Origin: Methanosarcinales archaeon
Lineage (GTDB): Archaea; Halobacteriota; Methanosarcinia; Methanosarcinales; Methanogasteraceae
Direction of reading: 5' to 3'
NCBI GenBank assembly: GCA_030672345.1
Contig: DAOVGO010000112.1
Location: forward strand, 1-5,832
DNA length: 5,832 nucleotides
Shown here: one piece after another, positions 1-4,989 of the stretch
Numbering within the stretch: position 1 is the first letter of the stretch
How the letters are laid out: every line of letters starts with the position of its first letter
Notes under the pieces: generated by a model
The model's input: the letters and a program-made list of their open reading frames with translations, nothing else
Told to the model about the DNA's origin: nothing
Database searches by the model: none
Made by a program: the position numbers and the translations under genes

Positions 1-353
1 TCAGCAAAATAACCAGATTGCACTGAATCTCACTGCATTTCCCAGAAAAATCCCGCTCATGACAGTAAGCTCCTGCTAACCCCGAGCGCGGGCATAAACA
101 CATCAAATGATCAATCAGACCAGACCCGGATGTTGCCGCGATTCCAACTCTCTATCTTCGTTATAACGCTTCATTCGATTGTAAAATTCGACAATGGACC
201 GAATTACAATAAAATCAGATATTGTAGTATGAAAAACAACGACCTCACAACCCCAGACGTTGAACACGTCCTTATCTTGAAGACCTTCTTCATCCTATAT
301 CCGGTTTCGATGTCCCATCACATGCAAATGGAGTGCCGCCTCACCCCAGCACC
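1..353. other. Gene-free stretch downstream of dphB
   Basis: I see no supportable gene in these bases. The longest plus-strand frame here only becomes long by running antisense through dphB. Short open stretches exist (a 19-residue minus frame at 1-60 and a 29-residue minus frame at 204-293), but neither has a convincing ribosome binding site or recognisable sequence. The segment is more AT-rich than the genes around it. It holds a GC-rich 4-pair hairpin at 81-92 and an AT-rich hairpin at 203-228. It may contain the 3' end of the dphB transcript or the tail of a gene cut off at the window edge. Confidence 0.6.
203..228. repeat. AT-rich inverted repeat (hairpin)
   Basis: TACAATA at 205-211 and TATTGTA at 220-226 are exact reverse complements with an 8-base loop. 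A wobble pair (204/227) and an A-T pair (203/228) extend the stem to nine pairs. An overlapping imperfect inverted repeat lies just to the left: TTGTAAAATTCG at 179-190 against CGAATTACAA at 200-209, with two extra bases in one arm. It lies 126 bases beyond the dphB stop. No T-run follows, so a terminator role is not shown; it could be an operator or chance in AT-rich DNA. Confidence 0.35.
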
Positions 354-1121
354 TCACCCGGGTGCGCCCGCGAACCTGACCAGTGCCTCCGCCTCCATCT
401 GGTGCAGACCCGCCGGAACGACCAGTATGTGCATGGGCGCACCAAAATCGAATGCGGAGAGATCTGGCAGGCGGGCGCACTTCACCACAACATCCGATGA
501 TCCTGCCCGCGCAATCCCGATGCCGAGAGCGTCATCGAGCAGTCCTGCCTCATCGACCCGGCCCAACAACCCGACCGCCTGCGGAATCGTCATAAACCCC
601 TGCTCGGGATCGATATCGAGGAATAACAGCGTGTGGAGATCGTTGTCGCGGTTTTGCCGAATGACATTGTACGGGGTCTCGGAAACGATTGTCTTCGACC
701 GAACACGATACGGAAACGGGATTGTTGCCGATTTTCCGAACCGGTAGTTCTGCAAGCCTGATAGTCCAGATACCGCAGACACAATCGATGTGCCGTGGAT
801 GATCGCTGTCTTTATGCCGAGATCGGCTGCGCGCAGGCGAAGGTCGATATGCGTCGTCGAGACCATCGGGTCCCCGCCCGATAGCAGCACCACATCCCCC
901 CGGGTCGCATGATGCAGCCATGCCGGGTCACTCTCGATATCGTCGCGTGGAAGCACTGTGATCTTCTTCCGGTACAGTGATTCCATGCGTTCTATGGTCG
1001 TTCCCATCATTTTTGAGGTGTAAAACTCAGCAAAGACCATATCAGCAGCTCTTACCGCTCTGATACCTTTCAGAGTAATGTCCTCTTCATCGTAGAGCCC
1101 GAGACCAACAAACGTGAGCAT
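354..1121 (-). CDS. dphB: Diphthine synthase (diphthamide biosynthesis methyltransferase)
   Basis: This 255-residue protein matches the length and motifs of archaeal DphB, the S-adenosylmethionine-dependent methyltransferase of the tetrapyrrole-methylase fold. DphB methylates the 3-amino-3-carboxypropyl group on the target histidine of elongation factor 2, the second step of diphthamide synthesis in the cytosol. Visible motifs are GLGLYDEEDIT at 6-16, AEFYTS at 31-36, the SAM-site loop SGGDPMVSTTH at 81-91, IIHGTSIVSA at 107-116, FGKSATIPFP at 128-137 and IARAGS at 203-208. The ATG at 1121 is the natural start because the family opens directly with the glycine-rich strand. No Shine-Dalgarno-like sequence precedes it, and a TATA-like element is centred about 25 bases upstream, so the mRNA is probably leaderless. 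It is divergent from the PUA gene. All family motifs I know are intact. Confidence 0.95.
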   Translation of the reverse strand: MLTFVGLGLYDEEDITLKGIRAVRAADMVFAEFYTSKMMGTTIERMESLYRKKITVLPRDDIESDPAWLHHATRGDVVLLSGGDPMVSTTHIDLRLRAADLGIKTAIIHGTSIVSAVSGLSGLQNYRFGKSATIPFPYRVRSKTIVSETPYNVIRQNRDNDLHTLLFLDIDPEQGFMTIPQAVGLLGRVDEAGLLDDALGIGIARAGSSDVVVKCARLPDLSAFDFGAPMHILVVPAGLHQMEAEALVRFAGAPG

Positions 1122-1125
1122 GAGA

Positions 1126-1160
1126 GTGGTTCTGGCATCAGTTTATTTAAGGTGCACCAC
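1126..1160. promoter_or_regulatory. Shared divergent promoter of dphB and the PUA gene
   Basis: The only AT-rich element between the two start codons is TTTATTTAA at 1142-1150, which reads TTAAATAAA on the minus strand, a TATA-like sequence either way. Its centre is about 25 bases from the dphB ATG (1121) and about 28 from the PUA-gene ATG (1174). That is the usual archaeal TATA-to-start distance, so both messages would begin at or within a few bases of their start codons. An 8-base perfect palindrome, GGTGCACC, abuts it at 1151-1158, and GTGGT/ACCAC (1126-1130 and 1156-1160) flank it as an inverted pair. The promoter call comes from position and sequence only. Confidence 0.55.
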
Positions 1161-1173
1161 AAAAACCGGGATT

Positions 1174-1665
1174 ATGGAGATCCACATCAGATCGAGACAC
1201 CACATAAGAAGCAACAACGTGAAGAAAATCTTAAAAGAACTGGAAAAGATATTCGGTCAGTCAGATATCGATGTAGCATTCAAAGGAAAACGATTTGAAC
1301 TGCTCAAAACCGGTCCTTATGACATTATACTGGTCGATGGCGAACCGCTGGTCTTCATGCCGGATAACGAACCGTTTCTCACCGTGAAAGGCGCGCTTTC
1401 GATCACACCCGCGCGGCGCGTCGTTGTGGTGGACGCTGGCGCCACCAGATTCGTGGTGAATGGCGCGGATGTGATGCGCCCGGGGATCGTGCAGGCTGAT
1501 CCTGCTATCGAGGAGGGGGATCTCGTGATCGTTGTTGAGGAGTTGCATAAAAAAGCGCTTGCGATCGGGCGTGCGCTCGTTTCGGGGGACGATATGGTTG
1601 GCGAATCAGGAAAGGTTGTCAAGTCTATCCACTATGTCGGGGACCAACTGTGGAACATCGTGTGA
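1174..1665 (+). CDS. PUA-domain RNA-binding protein, MCT-1-like (DUF1947 type)
   Basis: The 163-residue protein has the architecture of archaeal PUA proteins related to eukaryotic MCT-1/Tma20. Residues about 1-72 form the pre-PUA (DUF1947-type) region, beginning MEIHIRSRHHIRSNNVKK. Residues about 78-158 are a PUA domain with RRVVVVDAGATRFVVNGADV at 81-100, PGIV at 103-106, the EEGDLVIVVEE strand at 113-123 and the closing GKVVKSIHYVGDQLW at 146-160. PUA domains bind structured RNA; the eukaryotic relatives act in translation initiation and ribosome recycling, so a ribosome-linked role is inferred. I place the start at 1174 rather than the in-frame GTG at 1114 or ATG at 1120. Those would overlap dphB and place the TATA box inside the coding region, and the added residues do not look like the family. 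The context of a diphthamide enzyme and a ribosomal operon fits translation. Confidence 0.9.
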   Translation: MEIHIRSRHHIRSNNVKKILKELEKIFGQSDIDVAFKGKRFELLKTGPYDIILVDGEPLVFMPDNEPFLTVKGALSITPARRVVVVDAGATRFVVNGADVMRPGIVQADPAIEEGDLVIVVEELHKKALAIGRALVSGDDMVGESGKVVKSIHYVGDQLWNIV

Positions 1666-1679
1666 TGCTACGATTTCAG

Positions 1680-1692
1680 AAAAGTTTATTAA
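1680..1692 (+). promoter_or_regulatory. TATA-like box with purine-rich upstream element
   Basis: AAAAG at 1680-1684 followed by TTTATTAA at 1685-1692 resembles an archaeal BRE plus TATA box, just past the PUA stop codon and pointing into a gap with no downstream plus-strand gene. Transcription would start near 1711-1715, exactly where the first hairpin begins. A second, weaker AT-rich match, GTTATATAG, lies at 1702-1710. This is the main reason to suspect an RNA gene in the gap, but AT-rich matches alone are weak evidence. Confidence 0.35.
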
Positions 1693-1731
1693 CCAGTAAG
1701 AGTTATATAGGTTTGACACGCACAGTGTCGT

Positions 1732-1770
1732 ATAGTAAAAGGTGAGTATGCCTCCATTCGCCTTTACTGT
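1732..1770 (+). repeat. Long stem-loop in the convergent gap
   Basis: AGTAAAAGGTGAGT at 1734-1747 pairs with ATTCGCCTTTACT at 1756-1768. There is one bulged A, two G-T pairs and an 8-base loop, ATGCCTCC (1748-1755). The flanking bases 1732-1733 and 1769-1770 add an A-T and a wobble pair, giving about 15 pairs. This is the strongest local structure in the window. It is not followed by a T-run on the plus strand, so it does not look like a simple terminator. Confidence 0.6.
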
Positions 1771-1780
1771 TTGAATCGCG

Positions 1781-1822
1781 GCGGGGTGAAGAAGTTCCTC
1801 CTCACACCCCGCGTGTGTGAGG
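1781..1822 (+). repeat. Two mutually exclusive 8-pair hairpins
   Basis: GCGGGGTG (1781-1788) pairs perfectly with CACCCCGC (1805-1812). CCTCACAC (1800-1807) pairs perfectly with GTGTGAGG (1815-1822). The two stems share bases 1805-1807, and the loop of the second (1808-1814) is part of the first, so only one can form at a time. Such alternatives are typical of switches and attenuators, but no plus-strand gene follows. Confidence 0.5.
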
Positions 1823-1941
1823 TGGGGTTTGGGCCTTGCTATTTCTGGTGTTCGGCAACCACGCGCCTGACGGTAGTGCTTCCGATAGCGCAACCTGCCT
1901 ACCGATGACCGGTTAATTATCGATCAGTTCGCTGTTGGCTT

Positions 1942-2586
1942 TCATTCCGGGCGCGCCTTCACAACCGAGTAGATCTCCCCGGATATCTGCTCGATGCTGC
2001 CGCTCCCATCGATTGCCGCAAGCAACCCCAGATTTCTGTAATAATCGATCAGGGGCTGCGTCTGTTTCTTATATACTGAAAGGCGATTTTTAATCGATTC
2101 TTCCTTGTCGTCGTCACGGTGGTACAGTCTCTTGCCGCACCGATCGCATACGCCCTCCTTTTCCGGAGGGTTGAATATCAGGTGGTATGTTGCCCCGCAT
2201 TTGCATACGCGGCGCGCTGACAGGCGGGTGATCAACTCAGCGTCAGGCACCTCAATATTGAGCACGAGATCCAGTCTCCGGTCAAGCCCTGCAAGTATAT
2301 CTACGAGCGCGTCAGCCTGCGGAATCGTTCTTGGGTAGCCGTCAAGGATGAAAGCCTTGGCACAGTCCGCTTGAGAGAGCCTATCCCTGATCATCTCGAT
2401 CAACACCGAATCAGGGACGAGTTCGCCCCTGTTCATGTATTCGGCGGCGCGGTTTCCAAGTTCCGTTCCTTTTGCAGCCCGCAGGATATCCCCGGTGGAG
2501 ATGTGGGGCGTCCTGAGTTTCCCGGATAACAGTGCTGCTTGCGTTCCTTTTCCGGAACCGGGAGGTCCGAGGAGTATGATATTCAT
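1942..2586 (-). CDS. adk: Adenylate kinase, long-lid type with cysteine cluster
   Basis: This 214-residue protein interconverts ATP plus AMP with two ADP in the cytosol. The P-loop GPPGSGKGT is at 7-15, the AMP-binding region spans about 30-59 (STGDILR at 30-36, GELVPD at 54-59), and DGYPRT is at 82-87 with the AMP-contacting arginine 86. The lid runs from about 122 to 159, opened by RLSARR at 121-126 and closed by YHRDDD at 155-160; the arginine pair continues at NRLSVYKKQTQPLIDYY. The lid carries C128, C130, C147 and C150, which look like a zinc site, but the first pair is CxC rather than the usual CxxC. This is the long-lid type common in bacteria and some Euryarchaeota, not the short archaeal AdkA. 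The start is fixed by the TGATG overlap with secY and a GGTGGG ribosome site (2592-2597) five bases upstream, implying coupled translation. Confidence 0.96.
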   Translation of the reverse strand: MNIILLGPPGSGKGTQAALLSGKLRTPHISTGDILRAAKGTELGNRAAEYMNRGELVPDSVLIEMIRDRLSQADCAKAFILDGYPRTIPQADALVDILAGLDRRLDLVLNIEVPDAELITRLSARRVCKCGATYHLIFNPPEKEGVCDRCGKRLYHRDDDKEESIKNRLSVYKKQTQPLIDYYRNLGLLAAIDGSGSIEQISGEIYSVVKARPE

Positions 2587-4064
2587 CAGGTCCCACCGAA
2601 GAACGAGCGCATCATCGGATGCATCTCCATCAACTGCTCTGATGCAAGGTCCTCGTATAATCGGTACACGATGCTCACGGTCAGCAGAAGCCCTGTGCCG
2701 CCAGCCTGACCGACCGTCCCGAGCAGCGATGCAAAGAGCGTGAGCGCGCCGATGAACGCCCCGCCAAGGATCGTGACCTTTGGGATGTACCGGTCCATGA
2801 CTCGCTCGATGCTCTGCGGGCTCCGCCTGAACCCTGGAATCTGCATCCCTGATCTGTGTATGTTCTGCGCAACGCTCTTTGCACCCATGCCGGTCGTCTC
2901 GATCCAGAACAGAGCAAAGATGATGCCACCTCCGATGAGCATCCCGGCATCACAGAAGACACGGAGCACGATCTGCCAGACCTCGAGCGTAACCCCCATA
3001 CTTGCATATTCTGTCACTACAAGCGATGGAATCCAGTCGTACGGACTGTTAATCGGTGAAATATAGTACATTAAACCGCCAAGCGGCGTGGTCCCGGTAT
3101 CTCCGCCGAACTCGCCGAGTATCGTGATTCCTTTGTTGGACAGCAGGATTCCGATCATCTGGATGTTTGCCTGCAGTGCTCTGACAAGAATCATCGGAAG
3201 CACGCTTGCATAGATCAGTTTTACCGGGAACCTGCCTCTTGCGCCGCGAACTGCGCTGTGAGCCAGTGGAATCTCGATTCTGGTACTCTCCGCGAATACA
3301 ACGATCATGAATATGACAATGGTGCTGACCAGCGCAAGGAGTCCTGTGACGAGCAGTATGTCGACGATACCTTGCGGCAGTCCGAATCCGGTCTGAACCA
3401 TGTATATCCACCTTGGAAATAGTCCGACCGGCAGTGAACCGGGTCCTGCTTCCGGTATCCAGTTGAAGAGACCTGTGAAGATCTGCTGGGATACGCCCGC
3501 AACGATGAAGAGTCCGACGCCTGACCCGATGCCCCACTTGGATATGATCTCGTCCATGAAGAGGATCAGCACGCCGCCGATGCATATCTGGATGAGGAGA
3601 AGAAATACGATGGCATTAAGACTGACACCGAACTCGCTGGCAACCGCGGCAGACGGCTCGATATATCCGCCCATTACCTGTGGAAGCGCGGTGAATAGGA
3701 TCATCACAAAGACCAGCATCTTCTGCGCGCCCTGGAAGATCGCCTGATCCTGAGGATCGGACATATCAAGGTTGATGACCTTCGCACCGACCAGCAGTTG
3801 CAGAATGATCGATCCTGTAACGATCGGACCGATACCAAGCAACATCAGTGTTCCGCCCTGCCCTGCAAGGAATGCGCGGTACATCGCAAACATGTCGGTT
3901 GACTCAGGCGACATGCCAAAGAGCGGGATGTTTGAAAGCGCGAGATACAGTACAAGAACGCCAACAGTCCATACGAGCTTCTTCTTGAGGTGTACGTGCC
4001 CCTCGGGGCTTGCAACGGCTGGAAGTCTGGCAAGAATCGGCTCAAGCGCTTCTTTGAAACTCAT
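2586..4064 (-). CDS. secY: Protein translocase subunit SecY (Sec61 alpha)
   Basis: The 492-residue protein is the pore-forming subunit of the archaeal Sec61/SecYE-beta channel in the cytoplasmic membrane, moving unfolded proteins across or into it. It has about ten hydrophobic segments. The N-terminal cytoplasmic helix precedes TM1 at about 30-50. The plug and TM2 region carries the first SecY signature, GIGPIVTGSIILQLL, at 77-91. The second signature, DEIISKWGIGSGVGLFI, is at 171-187. The basic cytoplasmic loop between later segments includes STRIEIPLAHSAVRGARGRF near 260-279, and the conserved IHRSGMQIPGFRRSP lies at 402-416. The archaeal-type loop at about 310-350 explains a length slightly above bacterial SecY. 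The ATG at 4064 is the only start before an in-frame stop at 4077-4079, and GGTG at 4070-4073 sits five bases upstream. It follows rpl15 by 20 bases and overlaps adk by one base, as in the archaeal spc operon. Confidence 0.97.
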   Translation of the reverse strand: MSFKEALEPILARLPAVASPEGHVHLKKKLVWTVGVLVLYLALSNIPLFGMSPESTDMFAMYRAFLAGQGGTLMLLGIGPIVTGSIILQLLVGAKVINLDMSDPQDQAIFQGAQKMLVFVMILFTALPQVMGGYIEPSAAVASEFGVSLNAIVFLLLIQICIGGVLILFMDEIISKWGIGSGVGLFIVAGVSQQIFTGLFNWIPEAGPGSLPVGLFPRWIYMVQTGFGLPQGIVDILLVTGLLALVSTIVIFMIVVFAESTRIEIPLAHSAVRGARGRFPVKLIYASVLPMILVRALQANIQMIGILLSNKGITILGEFGGDTGTTPLGGLMYYISPINSPYDWIPSLVVTEYASMGVTLEVWQIVLRVFCDAGMLIGGGIIFALFWIETTGMGAKSVAQNIHRSGMQIPGFRRSPQSIERVMDRYIPKVTILGGAFIGALTLFASLLGTVGQAGGTGLLLTVSIVYRLYEDLASEQLMEMHPMMRSFFGGT

Positions 4065-4084
4065 TAAAACACCATTTTAGAGGG

Positions 4085-4510
4085 TCATTCAGAAGGTATG
4101 ACCGCTGTACCGCCTGCACTCTCGATCTTTGCGATCGCAGCGGCAGAAAATGCCGGTGCAGTGATCATCATAGACTGATTCACCTTGCCAGTGCCAAGAA
4201 TCTTGTTGATGCCGAGTCTGCCGGCATCGATATGTACCACACCACCCTTCTGCTCGGCGACCCCCGTGCGCAGCAATTCAGGCACCCTGCCATCGAGTTC
4301 ACCGATATTAACGGTGTTTGTACCGGAAATAACTTTTTGCGGTCGTGTGAACCCGTGTTTTCCGTACGTGTACCCGCGCAGAAACGCTCGCACGGCATGG
4401 TGTTTGCATGCGCCGCATTTACCGCGTCCGCCGCGATTGCCTGCACCCCGTCTGTTCTTATGCGTACCTCCGCCACAGGTACGTGTTCCTCGGAATTTCT
4501 TTGTGTTCAT
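4085..4510 (-). CDS. rpl15: Large ribosomal subunit protein uL15 (L15)
   Basis: This 141-residue basic protein is archaeal L15, a component of the large ribosomal subunit whose extended N-terminus binds 23S rRNA. The glycine- and arginine-rich N-terminus is at about 6-31 (FRGTRTCGGG at 6-15, NRGGRGKCGACKHH at 25-38), with YGKHGFTRP at 49-57. The C-terminal L15 signature runs from KILGTGKV at 103-110 through ITAPAFSAAAIAKIESAGG at 116-134. The frame is open back to an ATG at 4567, but I choose 4510. The family begins at MNTKKFRG, a GAGG site lies at 4521-4524 (ten bases upstream, slightly long), and the likely TATA box at 4583-4589 would start the transcript near 4560, downstream of 4567. It is first in the rpl15-secY-adk operon; no L30 gene precedes it here. 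Confidence 0.95.
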   Translation of the reverse strand: MNTKKFRGTRTCGGGTHKNRRGAGNRGGRGKCGACKHHAVRAFLRGYTYGKHGFTRPQKVISGTNTVNIGELDGRVPELLRTGVAEQKGGVVHIDAGRLGINKILGTGKVNQSMMITAPAFSAAAIAKIESAGGTAVIPSE

Positions 4511-4580
4511 CCGTATATAGCCTCTATGATTTTTTAGATTTCGCATCATGCATTCGCTTATGTCCATAACGGATTCCTAC

Positions 4581-4590
4581 GGATATAAAG
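4581..4590 (-). promoter_or_regulatory. Putative promoter of the rpl15-secY-adk operon
   Basis: Read on the minus strand, CTTTATATCC (4590 down to 4581) is a good archaeal TATA box. A start site about 25 bases further would fall near 4560, giving a 5' leader of about 50 bases before the L15 ATG at 4510. That leader contains the GAGG ribosome site and no strong hairpin that I can see. Position and composition are the only evidence. Confidence 0.5.
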
Positions 4591-4605
4591 GTTATTATAC
4601 CAGTA

Positions 4606-4643
4606 GATCAACGATTGATCATGTACGATACGGATCATGCACG
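4606..4643. promoter_or_regulatory. GATC-rich dyad and direct repeat between divergent promoters
   Basis: GATCAA (4606-4611), a 3-base spacer and TTGATC (4615-4620) form a perfect 15-base dyad. The right half runs into a direct repeat: GATCATGTACG at 4617-4627 and GATCATGCACG at 4633-4643, ten of eleven identical, 16 bases apart. The cluster lies just upstream of the rpl15 TATA box and about 25 bases upstream of the PRC-gene TATA box, a position suited to a regulator of both. The binding protein is unknown. Confidence 0.4.
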
Positions 4644-4663
4644 GCATGGCGGCAAAACAAGCA

Positions 4664-4676
4664 TACTTTAAATATA
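4664..4676 (+). promoter_or_regulatory. Putative promoter of the PRC-barrel gene
   Basis: TTTAAATATA at 4667-4676 is a strong archaeal TATA-like box. Transcription would begin around 4695-4698, leaving a short leader of about 20 bases that contains GGAGG at 4706-4710. It probably drives both plus-strand genes. Confidence 0.55.
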
Positions 4677-4705
4677 AAGAGATATAAGTAGTAATTACCA
4701 ACATC

Positions 4706-4710
4706 GGAGG
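4706..4710 (+). promoter_or_regulatory. Ribosome binding site deciding the PRC-gene start
   Basis: GGAGG ends one base before the ATG at 4712, too close to use, but seven bases before the in-frame ATG at 4718. This favours 4718 as the true start. Confidence 0.6.
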
Positions 4711-4717
4711 GATGGAA

Positions 4718-4969
4718 ATGGCAAGCATATTCGCAAAAAATCTGTCGAAGAAGAATGTCATGAGCAGCGATGGGTCTGTGATTGGGGTGCTGTACAACAT
4801 TGTGATGGATGTCCGAACCGGGGAACTGGTCAACCTTGTGGTGAAACCTGACCTATCCGTGGACAAATCCAGATACCAGATGGAAGGAAATTACATATTG
4901 ATCGGCTTTGACGCTGTTCGTGCAGTCAGGGATTTCATCGTTGTTGACAAGAGAGAAGCGATGGCATAA
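4718..4969 (+). CDS. Small PRC-barrel domain protein
   Basis: The 83-residue protein is a single PRC-barrel, the beta-barrel fold of the photosynthetic reaction-centre H subunit tail, which is widespread as stand-alone proteins in Euryarchaeota. The pattern is visible throughout: FAKNLSKKNVMSSDGSVIG at 5-23, then YNIVMDVRTGELVNLVVKP at 26-44 (the characteristic loop and strand pair), and DKSRYQMEGNYILIGFDAV at 49-67, with a final strand FIVVD at 73-77. It has no membrane segment or catalytic motif. Stand-alone archaeal PRC-barrel proteins have been proposed to act in RNA processing, and haloarchaeal members (CdpB1/CdpB2) act in cell division through SepF; which, if either, applies here is unknown. 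The start is 4718 by ribosome-site spacing; 4712 adds two residues. It is divergent from rpl15 and 20 bases ahead of the membrane protein gene. Confidence 0.88.
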   Translation: MASIFAKNLSKKNVMSSDGSVIGVLYNIVMDVRTGELVNLVVKPDLSVDKSRYQMEGNYILIGFDAVRAVRDFIVVDKREAMA

Positions 4970-4989
4970 CGCCATTATAACGCTACTAA

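Larger units (their letters stand above)
1688..1917. repeat. Near-perfect 10-base inverted repeat enclosing the convergent gap
   Basis: ATTAACCAGT at 1688-1697 and ACCGGTTAAT at 1908-1917 are reverse complements at nine of ten positions, with the outer seven perfect. They bracket the hairpin-rich segment with a 210-base interior. This may be the closing stem of an RNA or the terminal repeats of a small non-autonomous element. I see no matching direct duplication of flanking bases, which weakens the insertion reading. The left arm overlaps the TATA-like box. Confidence 0.4.
1711..1917 (+). ncRNA. Candidate structured RNA between convergent genes (class unknown)
   Basis: This gap segment has no plausible protein frame but dense potential RNA structure. 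In order: GACAC/GTGTC (1715-1719 with 1725-1729); a long hairpin at 1732-1770 of about 15 pairs; GCGGGGTG/CACCCCGC (1781-1788 with 1805-1812), which competes with CCTCACAC/GTGTGAGG (1800-1807 with 1815-1822); a UUCGG-containing hairpin at 1846-1861; GCTAT/ATAGC (1838-1842 with 1885-1889); and CGGTAG/CTACCG (1871-1876 with 1899-1904). A TATA-like box sits the right distance upstream. I checked for hallmarks of SRP RNA, RNase P RNA, tRNA, and C/D or H/ACA guides and found none complete. The strand is inferred from the promoter-like element; the same hairpins exist on the minus strand as a 3' extension of the adk message. The ends are approximate. Confidence 0.35.

Noticed and set aside
1..60. 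Minus-strand 19-residue frame ending exactly at the window edge
   Set aside because: It is too short, with no ribosome site, and its alignment with the edge is likely coincidence.
204..293. Minus-strand 29-residue frame beginning MKKVFKIRT with a hydrophobic end
   Set aside because: It is short enough to occur by chance, and the purine-rich stretch before the ATG has no proper spacing.
130..747. Plus-strand open frame of 205 residues
   Set aside because: More than half runs antisense to dphB, the composition is proline/serine/arginine-rich shadow sequence, and there is no ribosome site or recognisable motif.
1114..1173. N-terminal extension of the PUA protein from the GTG at 1114
   Set aside because: It would overlap dphB and place the only TATA-like box inside the coding region, and the extra residues do not resemble the family N-terminus.
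1783..1830. Resemblance of GAAGTTCC and nearby C-runs to the conserved 5' core of archaeal RNase P RNA
   Set aside because: The matching 3' conserved core is not found downstream and the segment is short for RNase P RNA, so the similarity is too small to call.
1606..1893. Minus-strand open frame of 95 residues across the convergent gap
   Set aside because: It overlaps the end of the PUA gene antisense, shows no family resemblance, and the region is better explained by RNA or DNA structure.
4062..4075. Three-codon minicistron (ATG GTG TTT TAA) overlapping the secY start
   Set aside because: The GGTG in it is better read as the secY ribosome site, and a three-codon frame is expected by chance.
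4511..4567. N-terminal extension of L15 from the ATG at 4567
   Set aside because: The family starts at MNTKKFRG, there is no ribosome site at 4567, and the likely transcription start lies downstream of it.
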